Assembly (NCBI GenBank): GCA_964616985.1
Contig: CAZTVF010000018.1
Coordinates: 1-56,512, forward strand
Origin: CAZTVF01 sp964616985
GTDB lineage: Bacteria; Planctomycetota; Phycisphaerae; SM23-33
Length of the DNA: 56,512 nucleotides
Direction of reading: 5' to 3'
Shown one piece after another: positions 33,556 to 41,608 of this stretch; position 1 is the stretch's first letter; each line of letters opens with the position of its first letter. The notes under the pieces were generated by a model that searched no databases, was not told the DNA's origin, and worked only from the letters and a program-made list of their open reading frames with translations. Both the position numbers and the translations under genes were made by a program.

Positions 33556-33591
33556 CATAGCCCCGCAGAGACCCACGTAAATCGGAACACT

Positions 33592-34656
33592 ATGCCGGAA
33601 ATGAAACTATCGGAATTGGCCGCGCTTCTGGGCGGCCAACTGAGCGCTGAGGGCGACGTTGTCGTCCGCGGCCTGGGCGCCATTGACAGCGCCGCCGCCG
33701 ACGAAGTCACCTTCCTCGCCAACAAGAAGTACGAGAAGTACATCGAGACGACGTCGGCCGCCGCCGTCATCGTCGCCGCCGACTGCACCGCTGCGGGCAA
33801 GCCCCTGATCCGCTGCCAGGACCCCTATTTCGCATTCCGCCAGGCGATGGTCGCGTTCTATGGCTTCCGCCGGCCTCATTTCGAGGGCCTCGACGAGCGG
33901 GCGAATATTGACCCCACCGCCCAGATCGGCCCCGGCGTGCGCCTAGCCGCCTTCGTGACGGTGGCCGCAGGCGCCGCCATCGGCAAGGATACGGTCCTGT
34001 ACCCCGGCGTGTACGTGGGGCCCAACAGCCGCATCGGCGAGAACTGCACCCTGTACCCCAACGTGACGCTGTACGACGGCACGATCCTGGGCAACCGCGT
34101 GACGATCCACGCGGGCAGTTCGATCGGGCACGACGGCTTCGGCTATGCGACGTATCGCGGCAAGCACGAGAAGATTCCGCAGGTCGGCTGGGTGGAACTG
34201 GAAGACGACGTGGAGATCGGCGCCTGCTGCGCCATCGACCGCGCGACCATGGGCCCCACCGTCATCGGCGCGGGCACGAAGTTCTCCAACCTCGTCGCCA
34301 TCGGGCACGGCACGAAGATGGGCAAGCACTGCCTGATGGTGGCACAGTCGGGCATCGCGGGCTCGGTGAACGTAGGCAACTACTGCGTCTTCGCCGGCCA
34401 GGCCGGCGTGGTGGGGCACATCCGCATCGGCGACGGCGTTCGCGTGGCCGCTCAGTCGGGCGTCGCCGGCGACGTGCCGGCCGGGCAGGAGGTCGGCGGC
34501 AGCCCCGCCCTGCCGCTGAGCCAGGTCCGCCGCGCATGGATGAGCCTTGCCCGTCTGCCGGAGATGCGTTCGGCCCTGCAGAAACTCGTGCGGGAGGTGA
34601 ACCTCCTCAAGCGGCGGTTCGGCCTGAGCGAAACGCCGCCGGGCGAGGATTCATGA
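33592..34656 (+). CDS. lpxD: UDP-3-O-acylglucosamine N-acyltransferase
   Basis: 354 residues. The N-terminal uridine-binding domain (MKLSELAALLGGQLSAEGD, FLANKKYEKYIETTSAAAVIVA) is followed by a left-handed beta helix of hexapeptide repeats and the catalytic histidine region SSIGHDGFGYA. A C-terminal helix (ALQKLVREVNLLKRRF) closes the trimer. It adds the second acyl chain in lipid A synthesis. Its stop codon overlaps the lpxI start codon (ATGA). Together they indicate an outer membrane with lipid A. Confidence 0.93.
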   Translation: MPEMKLSELAALLGGQLSAEGDVVVRGLGAIDSAAADEVTFLANKKYEKYIETTSAAAVIVAADCTAAGKPLIRCQDPYFAFRQAMVAFYGFRRPHFEGLDERANIDPTAQIGPGVRLAAFVTVAAGAAIGKDTVLYPGVYVGPNSRIGENCTLYPNVTLYDGTILGNRVTIHAGSSIGHDGFGYATYRGKHEKIPQVGWVELEDDVEIGACCAIDRATMGPTVIGAGTKFSNLVAIGHGTKMGKHCLMVAQSGIAGSVNVGNYCVFAGQAGVVGHIRIGDGVRVAAQSGVAGDVPAGQEVGGSPALPLSQVRRAWMSLARLPEMRSALQKLVREVNLLKRRFGLSETPPGEDS

Positions 34657-35597
34657 TGGCCCCTGCCCAAGGCGACGCACCTTGCCCCGGGCCCGCCGCC
34701 GCGGCATCGGTGCCGGGCCGGGCATCGTCGGGCGAGCCCGTCGGCCTGATCGCCGGCTTCGGGCGAGCACCGTTCATGGTAGCCAACGGCATCATCGCCG
34801 CCGGCAGGCCGCTGATGGTGGTGGGCCTGCGCGACCTGGCCTCGCCTCGCCTGGCCGACGTGGCCGACGAGTTCTCGTGGTCGGGCGTCACCCGCATCGG
34901 GCGGTGGATCGCGGCGCTGAAGAAGAACGGCGTCCGCGAGGCCGTCATGATCGGCGGCGTGAAGAAACGCGAAATGTATTCGCCGCTGCGGTTCCTGCGG
35001 TATATTCCCGATATCCGCACGGCGCGCTTGTGGTATTTCAAGGTCCGCAAGGACAAACGCGACAACGCCGTCCTGCTCGCGGTGGCCGATGAACTTCATC
35101 AGGAGGGGATCGAATTGGTGTCCTGCATGAAATACTGCTCCGAACATCTCGCTGATGAAGGGCCGATGAACCACGTGCCCGTGCCCCGCGGCGTCCAGGC
35201 GGACGTGGAGTTCGGCTGGCGGATCGCCAAGGCCAGCGCCGATCTCGACATCGGGCAGGCCATCGCCGTCCGCGAACGCGACATCATCGCCGTCGAGGCC
35301 ATCGAAGGCACCGACGCCATGATCCGCCGGGCCGGCAGGCTTTGCCGCACGGGCGGCTGGACGCTGATCAAGGTCGCCCGCCCCAAGCAGGACATGCGGT
35401 TCGACGTCCCCACCGTCGGCCCCAGCACGCTCCGCAACCTCAAGGACGCCAACTGCGTCTGCCTGGTCGTCGAGGCGGGCAAGACGCTGATCGTCGACAA
35501 GCCCACCACGCTGGAACTGGCCGACCGGCTGAAGATCGCGGTGATCGGGATGAAGTCCCACAGCGATGGGGCCATGCCCCCGATTGAAGAGAAGTAG
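34653..35597 (+). CDS. lpxI: UDP-2,3-diacylglucosamine pyrophosphatase LpxI
   Basis: 314 residues. PVGLIAGFGRAPFMVANGI opens the N-terminal LpxI domain; VGLRDLAS, MIGGVKKREMYSP, GIELVSCMKYCSEHLADEGPMN, and the C-terminal catalytic domain with EAIEGTDAMIRRAG, KVARPKQDMRFDVPTVGPSTL and CVVVEAGKTLI-type text (CLVVEAGKTLIVDKP) are the family hallmarks. It makes lipid X from UDP-2,3-diacyl-GlcN. The first ATG overlaps the lpxD stop codon; a second ATG follows at once. Confidence 0.93.
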   Translation: MMAPAQGDAPCPGPAAAASVPGRASSGEPVGLIAGFGRAPFMVANGIIAAGRPLMVVGLRDLASPRLADVADEFSWSGVTRIGRWIAALKKNGVREAVMIGGVKKREMYSPLRFLRYIPDIRTARLWYFKVRKDKRDNAVLLAVADELHQEGIELVSCMKYCSEHLADEGPMNHVPVPRGVQADVEFGWRIAKASADLDIGQAIAVRERDIIAVEAIEGTDAMIRRAGRLCRTGGWTLIKVARPKQDMRFDVPTVGPSTLRNLKDANCVCLVVEAGKTLIVDKPTTLELADRLKIAVIGMKSHSDGAMPPIEEK

Positions 35598-35702
35598 CAC
35601 GCCCGGCGGGTGAGCTAGCCCGGTTCGTCAGGTGTTCGTGAGCGGGTGGGAGTTGCTGCCTCCGGCAGCGGAGACCCGGCCCGGCTGAGGAAGCATTGGG
35701 GT

Positions 35703-35906
35703 TCAGGCGGAGATCGATACGCGATCGGCCTGCAGGCTGGCGGCGACGATGAGATGCCTGAGCCGCTCCAAGCTAATGGAACTCAGGAACCCGTCGGTGA
35801 AGTCCATCCGGAAACCGCAGTTGATTCCCCGCAGAAGGTCGATGAGCTCCGCACGATCCATCGTCATGATCGCGACGACCAGTTCCTCTGTTTTGCGGTT
35901 GGGCAT
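35703..35906 (-). CDS. Small conserved protein (DFT-ERLRH type)
   Basis: 67 residues: MPNRKTEELVVAIMTMDRAE, then a core LIDLLRGINCGFRMDFTDGF and SSISLERLRHLIVAASLQA. The pattern LR-x-C-F-DFT-L-S-ERLRH-L-AA is one I associate with short conserved proteins of Planctomycetota, of unknown role; this is from memory, not a search. Helical, no TM. The start is uncertain: ATG at 35906, or GTG at 35915; neither has a strong ribosome site. It is divergent from queA. Confidence 0.55.
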   Translation of the reverse strand: MPNRKTEELVVAIMTMDRAELIDLLRGINCGFRMDFTDGFLSSISLERLRHLIVAASLQADRVSISA

Positions 35907-36186
35907 GTCGCACACATTACTGATGATGTTATGATCTCAACGGCACACGACGCATTATTCATCGGCGCGATGAGGGAATAACTTTGGTTGTATTAAGGAA
36001 TTAAGAATCATCTTCCCGACCGCTGCCGACATTGTGAATAACATGTGAATTGGCTGCCAGCTTGAGTCGCAAGATGAATCCAGCCAACTGGTTACCATCA
36101 AGATGCAAAGATATTTGACTGTGCATATGCCGTCCAGCCGCCAATACTGTGGATGAGTTGTGGACAAAATTATCCCCGGAGACCCC
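35907..36186. other. AT-rich gap upstream of queA with DnaA-box-like words
   Basis: This 280-bp gap is clearly more AT-rich than its surroundings. TTGACT at 36115-36120 could be a -35 box, but no -10 box fits at 17 bp. At the queA end, three words close to the DnaA box TTATCCACA lie within 31 bp (36148-36178). No gene is seen. Confidence 0.45.
36148..36178. promoter_or_regulatory. Cluster of three DnaA-box-like sites
   Basis: TGTGGATGA (36148-36156) and TGTGGACAA (36159-36167) each differ at one position from TGTGGATAA; TTATCCCCG (36170-36178) differs at two from TTATCCACA. They sit at the edge of an AT-rich stretch and just upstream of queA. Confidence 0.35.
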
Positions 36187-37251
36187 GTGACGCTGCACGC
36201 CGAACAGTTTGACTACGACCTTGACCCCTCGCTGATTGCGCAGGCCCCGCTGCCCCTGCGGCAGGAATCGCGCCTGATGCGCCTGCGGCGGGCCGACGGG
36301 ACTATCCAGCACGCGCAGTTCTCGCAACTGCCGCAGATCCTGCGCCCGGGAGATCTGCTGGTGGTGAACGACACGTCGGTGATCCCGGCAAAGTTCCTCT
36401 GCCGGCGGGCCACGGGAGGCAAGATCGAAGGCCTGTTCCTCCACGAGCTTCGCGCGGGCGAGTGGCGGATCATGCTCAAAAACGCCGGGCGCTGCCGCAT
36501 CGGCGAAGAGATCGCCTTTGCGAATGACCAGGACGTGAGGCTGACCCTGCGGGAGAATCTCGAGGCGGGCGAGTGGCGCGTCGAGGTCCAGCCGCAAGCC
36601 CCGGCCGTGGAAATCCTCGGCCGCCTAGGCGCCACCCCCCTGCCGCCGTACATCCGCCGCGCGGGCAGTTCGATCGATGCCGCGGACCGCACGCGATACC
36701 AGACCGTCTTCGCCGATCGTCCCGGCGCGGTGGCGGCCCCGACGGCGGGGCTGCACTTCACGAAGGAGTTGCTCGATCAGTTGGCCGCCGACGGCATCGA
36801 GCAGGCCCGCGTGACGCTTCACGTGGGGCCGGGCACGTTCCTGCCGGTGAAGGTCGATGACGTCGCACAGCACCGGATGCATTCGGAATGGTACGACCTT
36901 CCCGCCGTCACGGCCGAGCGGATCAACGCCGCCCGCGCCGCCGGGCGGAGGGTCGTCGCGGTCGGCACCACCTCGGTCCGCGTGCTGGAGTCTGCCGCCC
37001 GCGCGGGCGAACCGCTGTGTCCCGCCAGCGGCTGGACCGGCATCTTCATCTACCCGCCGCGGGAATTCCATGCCGTCGACGCCCTGATCACGAACTTCCA
37101 CCTGCCACGCAGCACGCTGCTGATGCTCGTCGCCGCCTTCTGCAGCCCCGGGAAGATGGACGGGATCCGCATGATCCTCGACGCCTACCACCAAGCCATG
37201 CGAGAGCGGTACCGCTTCTTCTCGTACGGAGACGCGATGCTGATCGAGTGA
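36187..37251 (+). CDS. queA: S-adenosylmethionine:tRNA ribosyltransferase-isomerase
   Basis: 354 residues from GTG. It adds the cyclopentenyl part in queuosine synthesis, using the ribose of SAM. FDYDLDPSLIAQAPLPLRQESRLM, GDLLVVNDTSVIPAKF, PLPPYIRR, YQTVFADRPGAVAAPTAGLHFT, TLHVGPGTFLPVK, VGTTSVRVLES, and LITNFHLPRSTLLMLVAAF are the full QueA motif set. The GTG at 36187 has GGAG six bases upstream and gives a standard N-terminus; a GTG at 36160 is the alternative. No other queuosine gene is nearby. Confidence 0.94.
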   Translation: MTLHAEQFDYDLDPSLIAQAPLPLRQESRLMRLRRADGTIQHAQFSQLPQILRPGDLLVVNDTSVIPAKFLCRRATGGKIEGLFLHELRAGEWRIMLKNAGRCRIGEEIAFANDQDVRLTLRENLEAGEWRVEVQPQAPAVEILGRLGATPLPPYIRRAGSSIDAADRTRYQTVFADRPGAVAAPTAGLHFTKELLDQLAADGIEQARVTLHVGPGTFLPVKVDDVAQHRMHSEWYDLPAVTAERINAARAAGRRVVAVGTTSVRVLESAARAGEPLCPASGWTGIFIYPPREFHAVDALITNFHLPRSTLLMLVAAFCSPGKMDGIRMILDAYHQAMRERYRFFSYGDAMLIE

Positions 37252-37311
37252 TCTGGTGGCTAGTTGAGGAATCGGGTCTGGGATAAGCGATCACAGGCGA
37301 ACGCTGTCAGG

Positions 37312-37367
37312 CGCTCGCTTTCTAGCAGAATGTGGCCGCTCGCCGGCGTTCTGCTAGAAGGCGAGCG
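37312..37367. repeat. Large hairpin, CGCTCGC family, inner stem version 2
   Basis: CGCTCGCTTTCTAGCAGAA (37312-37330) pairs with TTCTGCTAGAAGGCGAGCG (ending 37367); the centre is about 18 bases. The outer seven bases equal those at 33387, but the inner stem is CTAGCAGAA instead of CAGCGCTGT. Both sides changed together, so pairing is kept. Confidence 0.8.
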
Positions 37368-37475
37368 ACCAACGACCTGGTGGTTCGTTCGATTGCGGTC
37401 GGGGGAGTCTTTACACGCGGGGACACGGCAGCGTTCTGCACATCAGATCGTGGCGGGCGAGAAACTCTGATTTGA

Positions 37476-38252
37476 TTACCACCGTTCCGAGACGACAACC
37501 CATCGCATCGTCCAGGTGATGTCGGATCGCGTTTCGAATGAGGACGCGAGTTCGCGGAGGCTGGCGGCGATCTCATCGCGCTCCTCGGGGGCGACGGAAT
37601 CACACACGGCCTGCTCGGCGGGCCAGATGCTCTCGACGTTGGGCAGGAACCACGCAGCCGCCAGGCGGGTGGGCACGGGCGTGGCCTGCGTCTCGTTGGC
37701 CAGCAGCTTGTAGTGATAGTTGCCCGCGGCCAGCGTCTTGCCCACAAACAGCTCGGCGCCCTGCGAGGCGAGCAGCTGGCGATTCACCTCGAGGTAGCGG
37801 CGAAACACCGGCACGTCCGTGTCGATGGCCTCCAGTTCGTGCAGGAACAGCAGGCCCGCCGGCGGCAGCTGGGCGGCCCAGTCGTTGGCCAGCATGACCG
37901 GGGCCTTCATGTGCGACAGCACGCTTCGGGCGTACAGCACGTGGACGCGGACGGGCAGCCGCCTGGTGATGTCACAGCCGATGAACTCGTAGTCGGGGAA
38001 GTTCTGCCGGGCCAGCGTCAGGAACTCGGCCGAGCGGTCGAAGCCATACACCTTGAGGCACATGGTAGCGGCCGCCAGCATGTCCGTTGTGTAGCCCGGG
38101 CCGCAGCCCAGGTCGCCGCAGCTGCCGGAGGCGCGGGTGACGAACCGCCGCACGACCTTGTCCGCCAGCGGATTGAACACCGACGCGATCGACTTCAACC
38201 TCGCCGCCGCCGCAGGCGTGTCACCGAAGGTATACCGTGGGGATTCACTCAT
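37476..38252 (-). CDS. Class I SAM-dependent methyltransferase
   Basis: 258 residues. CGDLGCGPGYTTDMLA is motif I (SAM glycine loop), VYGFDRSAEFLTLAR motif II with the acidic residue, and YEFIGCDITRRLP and VLYARSVLSHMKAP motifs III-IV. The overall pattern resembles trans-aconitate/TehB-like methyltransferases with a helical insert. Substrate unknown. It is convergent with queA and separated from it by a large hairpin; upstream lies the CACAAAG inverted repeat. Confidence 0.75.
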   Translation of the reverse strand: MSESPRYTFGDTPAAAARLKSIASVFNPLADKVVRRFVTRASGSCGDLGCGPGYTTDMLAAATMCLKVYGFDRSAEFLTLARQNFPDYEFIGCDITRRLPVRVHVLYARSVLSHMKAPVMLANDWAAQLPPAGLLFLHELEAIDTDVPVFRRYLEVNRQLLASQGAELFVGKTLAAGNYHYKLLANETQATPVPTRLAAAWFLPNVESIWPAEQAVCDSVAPEERDEIAASLRELASSFETRSDITWTMRWVVVSERW

Positions 38253-38276
38253 CGCCGTTGGCTGCTCCCAAAGACA

Positions 38277-38426
38277 TCACCACAAAGGGCACAAAGAACA
38301 CAAAGGAAGGAGTTACGAGACGCTCGCTCATTGATGGTCACCGCATGACGCTTCTCTTTGTGTGCTTTGCGCCCTTTGTGGTGACCTGCTTCTTCTCTCT
38401 GCGTTCTCAGCGTTCTCTGCGGTGGA
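38277..38426. repeat. CACCACAAAGGGCACAAAG inverted repeat with TCTGCG unit
   Basis: TCACCACAAAGGGCACAAAG (from 38277) is mirrored by CTTTGTG...TTTGCGCCCTTTGTGGTGA (to 38394). A repeated word (TCTCTGCGTTCTCAGCGTTC, then TCTGCGG) follows at 38401-38426. The same inverted repeat is found at 52361-52523. It lies between the methyltransferase and dxs genes on the minus strand. Confidence 0.75.
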
Positions 38427-38433
38427 AGAACGC

Positions 38434-40359
38434 CTAGATGAACTTCCGAGCTGTCTTGCCCGCCCGCTGTTCGATGAGGCTCTTCATGGCGGCCGAGAGG
38501 CTGGTGGCGTCGAGGCCGACCTCGGTCAGCTGCTCGCCGCGCGAGGCGTGAGCGATGAAGCGGTCGGGCAGGCCCATCAGCTGCACGCCGGTCGTGTCCA
38601 GCCCGCGCTGACACGCCATCTCCAGCACGGCCGAGCCGAAGCCGCCCTGCACCATGTGGTCCTCACAGATGACCAGCGGTTTGCCCGACGCGATCAGCCG
38701 CGAGATGGCCGCCTCGTCCAGGGGCTTGGCGAAGCGGGCGTTCACCACGCCCACGTGGAGGTTGTTTTCGCTCTGCAGGATATCGCACGCGGCCAGGGCG
38801 GGCTCGACCATCGAGCCGTAGCACAGAAACGTGCCCGCGACCTCCTTGCCCGCAGCGGCTGGGTCGAGCACGACGCGCGAGCGGCCCAGTTCGAACGGCG
38901 GGCAATGGCCGTTGATGTCGGGCGGCACCTCGTCGCGCGGGTAGCGGATGGCCGCGGGGCCGTCCAACGACAGGGCCAGTTCCATCGCCGACCGCAGTTC
39001 GGGCCCGTCGGCCGGCGACATCAGCGTGATGCCCGGCAGCGGGCGAAGGAATGCGATGTCCATGAAACCGTGGTGCACGGCCCCGTCGCTTCCGACCAGG
39101 CCCGCGCGGTCCATGCACAGCAGGATCGGCAGGTGTTGCAGCGCCGCCTCCTGGAACACCTGGTCGCACGCGCGCTGCATGAACGTGGAGTACACCGCTA
39201 CGATCGGCCGCAGGCCCGCCTTGGCCAGGCCCGCCGCCATCGCCACGGCGTGCGATTCGTTGATGCCCACGTCGATGTAGCGCGACGGGTACAGCTTGCG
39301 GAACTCCGTCAGGCCCGTGCCATGCGGCATGGCCGCGGTGATGGCGACGACGCGGGCGTCCTTCTTCGCCACCTCCACCAGGGCATTCGAAAACTCCTGC
39401 GTCCAGGCGGGGCGCTCGCTCTTGACGAAGACGGCCTTGCCCTCCTTGACCGTGTAGGCCGACGGGCTGTGGAAGCGGCAGGGATCTTCCACCGCGTACT
39501 TGCAGCCGCGGCCTTTCTCCGTGTGCACGTGCAGCAGCGCCGGCCTGTCCAGCACCGCCAGCCTCTTGAGCACGCGGATCAGGGCCTGCACGTCGTGGCC
39601 GTCGATGGGGCCGAAATACTCGAAGCCCAGCGTCTCGAACACCTGCCCGCCGTGGATGGAGGTCTTAAGGCCCGCCTTGACGTTGCGCAGCACGCGCGAG
39701 ATTTCCTCGCCCAGCGGCAGGTGCTGCAGGAGGTTCTCGGCCTGCTGTTTGATGTCGCTGTAGGCGGGCGCGGTGCGGATTCGGTCCAGTGCGTTGGCCA
39801 GGGCGCCGGCGGTGCGGTCGATGGCCATCGAGTTGTCATTCAGCACAATCAGGAACTGTCGCTTGAGCAGGGCCGCGTTGTTGAGGCCCTCCAGCGACAG
39901 GCCGTTGACGATGCTCGCGTCGCCCACGACGGCGACCACGCGCGTATCAGCCCCCATAAGCTGGTCGGCCCAGGCCAGGCCCGTCGCGGTCGAGATCGCT
40001 GCCCCGGCGTGGCCGGTGGCGAACAGGTCGTAGGGGCTCTCGGACGGCGCGGGAAAGCCGCTGGGACCGCCCGCCTGCCGCAGCTGCGCGAACGTCTCGT
40101 TGCGCCCGGTGAGGATCTTGTGCGCGTAGCACTGGTGCCCCACGTCCCACAGCAGCCGGTCCTTCGAAAAGTCGAACACGTGGTGCAGCGCGATCGTCAG
40201 CTCGGCCACGCCCAGGTTGCTGGCCAGGTGCCCGCCGCGGGCGGAGACGACCTCGATCACCCGCTCGCGCAGCTCCTTGGCGAGTTGGTGCAGTTCCGCC
40301 TCGCTCAGCCGCCGCAACTGATGCGGGCTATCGATTCGATCTATGATCTTGTTGTTCAT
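38434..40359 (-). CDS. dxs: 1-deoxy-D-xylulose-5-phosphate synthase
   Basis: 641 residues. Thiamine-diphosphate enzyme and first step of the MEP isoprenoid pathway. GGHLASNLGVAELTIALHHVFD and DRLLWDVGHQCYAHKILTGR are the N-terminal signature, VVGDASIVNGLSLEGLNNAA is the ThDP motif, GFEYFGPIDGHDV the central one, and AITAAMPHGTGL, DVGINESHAVAMAAGLA, LLCMDRAGLVGSDGAVHHG the transketolase-like domain. ATG at 40359; upstream reading enters the repeat element. Together with the polyprenyl synthase gene just upstream it forms an isoprenoid operon like ispA-dxs of E. coli, interrupted by an 87-bp repeat element. Confidence 0.94.
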   Translation of the reverse strand: MNNKIIDRIDSPHQLRRLSEAELHQLAKELRERVIEVVSARGGHLASNLGVAELTIALHHVFDFSKDRLLWDVGHQCYAHKILTGRNETFAQLRQAGGPSGFPAPSESPYDLFATGHAGAAISTATGLAWADQLMGADTRVVAVVGDASIVNGLSLEGLNNAALLKRQFLIVLNDNSMAIDRTAGALANALDRIRTAPAYSDIKQQAENLLQHLPLGEEISRVLRNVKAGLKTSIHGGQVFETLGFEYFGPIDGHDVQALIRVLKRLAVLDRPALLHVHTEKGRGCKYAVEDPCRFHSPSAYTVKEGKAVFVKSERPAWTQEFSNALVEVAKKDARVVAITAAMPHGTGLTEFRKLYPSRYIDVGINESHAVAMAAGLAKAGLRPIVAVYSTFMQRACDQVFQEAALQHLPILLCMDRAGLVGSDGAVHHGFMDIAFLRPLPGITLMSPADGPELRSAMELALSLDGPAAIRYPRDEVPPDINGHCPPFELGRSRVVLDPAAAGKEVAGTFLCYGSMVEPALAACDILQSENNLHVGVVNARFAKPLDEAAISRLIASGKPLVICEDHMVQGGFGSAVLEMACQRGLDTTGVQLMGLPDRFIAHASRGEQLTEVGLDATSLSAAMKSLIEQRAGKTARKFI

Positions 40360-40413
40360 GAATTCCCGGCAATCACTAAAGCGATAAAGGCAATCCTTGA
40401 GACTCGCCAACTC

Positions 40414-40500
40414 GGTGCCATGCCGAAGCGTCGCGCTGTCTGCGACGCGCCGGCATGTGCGGCCGACCATGCCGGCGCGAGTACGCTTCGGCATGGCACC
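40414..40500. repeat. Branched palindromic element between the polyprenyl synthase gene and dxs
   Basis: An 18-bp perfect outer stem, GGTGCCATGCCGAAGCGT (40414-40431) with ACGCTTCGGCATGGCACC (40483-40500), encloses two further hairpins: GTCGC-GCTGTCT-GCGAC, and CGCGCCGGCATG-TGCGGCCGAC-CATGCCGGCGCG broken at the loop (about 40446-40479). It can fold into a three-way junction. It fills most of the 147-bp gap. Confidence 0.8.
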
Positions 40501-40506
40501 CGCCAG

Positions 40507-41400
40507 TCACGACCGCCTCGAGGCCAGCAGGTCGGCCAACTCGCGGAGCTTCGCCCCTCGCCCGCCCAGCGGCGCCAGCGCGTCATGCGCCTGCTGCGTC
40601 AGCTGACGTCCCAGGCGGCGGGTCTCGTCCATGCCCAGGTGGGCCACGTAGGTCTGCTTGCCGGCCTGCGCGTCCTTGCCGGGCGTCTTGCCCAGTTCGG
40701 AGGCGCTGGCGGTGGCGTCGAGCAGATCATCGAACAGTTGGAACGCCAGGCCCACGGCCTGGCCGTAGCGGCCGAAGGCGGCGATTTCGTCGTCGCCCGC
40801 GCTGCCGCAGATGGCGCCCATGCGGACGGCGGCGCGAATCATCATCGCGGTCTTGCGAAGATGGATGTACTCGATGCCTTCGCCCCCGCCCGGAACGGTG
40901 CACAGGTTCATGTCGGCCACCTGGCCGGCGATCATGCCGGCAGGGCCGGCCGCCAGTGCGAGTTCCGCCGCGAGCCTCGCGGCCCGCCCGTCCACCCCGC
41001 CGGCCAGAACGCCGAACGCGCGGGTGAGCAGTGCATCGCCCGCCAGGATGGCCATCGCCTGCCCGAATTTCACATGCGCGGTGGGCATGCCCCGGCGGAG
41101 CACGTCGTTATCCATCGCCGGCAGATCGTCATGCACCAGGCTGTAGCAGTGCACCAGCTCGATCGCGACGGCGGAGCGGGCGGCGAGATCCTCGTCGGCG
41201 CCGCCGGCGGCCTCGGCCGCCAGGAACACCAGCGCCGGGCGCAGCCGTTTGCCGCCCCCCAGCACGCAATAGCGCATCGCATCGGCGAGTTCCGCCGGCA
41301 CGCCCTCTTCGATCAGCCACCGCTGGAGATCCTGCTCCGCCCGCCGCCCATAGGGCGACAGCAACTCCGCCAGCGAGGCCAGGCTTGTGTTGTTGGCCAT
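40507..41400 (-). CDS. ispA: Polyprenyl diphosphate synthase (farnesyl/geranylgeranyl type)
   Basis: 297 residues. GGGKRLRPALVFLAAEA, the first Asp-rich motif LVHDDLPAMDNDVLRRG (DDxxxxD), GDALLTRAFGVLA, and the second motif GLAFQLFDDLLDATAS with GKD-QAGKQTYVAHLG are those of IspA-like E-type prenyl synthases. The DDLPAMD spacing is the bacterial FPP/GGPP type; chain length cannot be fixed by eye. It lies directly upstream of dxs on the same strand. Product could feed undecaprenyl phosphate or quinone synthesis. Confidence 0.9.
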   Translation of the reverse strand: MANNTSLASLAELLSPYGRRAEQDLQRWLIEEGVPAELADAMRYCVLGGGKRLRPALVFLAAEAAGGADEDLAARSAVAIELVHCYSLVHDDLPAMDNDVLRRGMPTAHVKFGQAMAILAGDALLTRAFGVLAGGVDGRAARLAAELALAAGPAGMIAGQVADMNLCTVPGGGEGIEYIHLRKTAMMIRAAVRMGAICGSAGDDEIAAFGRYGQAVGLAFQLFDDLLDATASASELGKTPGKDAQAGKQTYVAHLGMDETRRLGRQLTQQAHDALAPLGGRGAKLRELADLLASRRS

Positions 41401-41512
41401 GTTCTACTTCTACGCTTAGGTCCTGCTGGCCGCCCGAGTCGCGGCGCAGCGCCGCCATTATAACGGCTGCGTCAAACCGTGCCTACGGGCTGTTTGTCAC
41501 ATCGACAACCCC

Positions 41513-41541
41513 TTGCATGTTCGCCTCGCGAGGGATACAAA
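41513..41541 (+). promoter_or_regulatory. Candidate promoter of the HNH endonuclease gene
   Basis: TTGCAT (41513-41518) and TACAAA (41536-41541) are 17 bp apart; the leader to the ATG at 41609 would be about 60 nt. Four of six positions match in each box. Confidence 0.5.
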
Positions 41542-41608
41542 TAGTGCAGGCGAAGCGCCGGCAGGCGACCGCTTGCACGGCGTCAGGGACCTCTACCGAG
41601 GTTTTGCT

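Larger units (their letters stand above)
33219..33591. other. Divergent 373-bp gap upstream of lpxD
   Basis: No gene seen. It holds a large hairpin (33387-33443), a TACGACC tandem repeat (33479-33508), and a candidate lpxD promoter with TTGACG (33527-33532) and TACTCT (33550-33555) at 17 bp. The GTGGCACCC word at 33348 resembles the tails of other repeat families here. Confidence 0.5.

Noticed and set aside
35598..35702. tRNA-like or terminator-like fold after lpxI
   Set aside because: GCTGCC-TCC-GGCAGC at 35655-35669 is a small hairpin, but there is no T tract, no acceptor stem and no T-loop sequence.
38362..41463. Plus-strand open frame of 1033 codons
   Set aside because: It runs antisense over dxs and the polyprenyl synthase gene, both of which have complete family motifs; its Arg/His/Gln-rich composition is typical of a GC-driven antisense frame.
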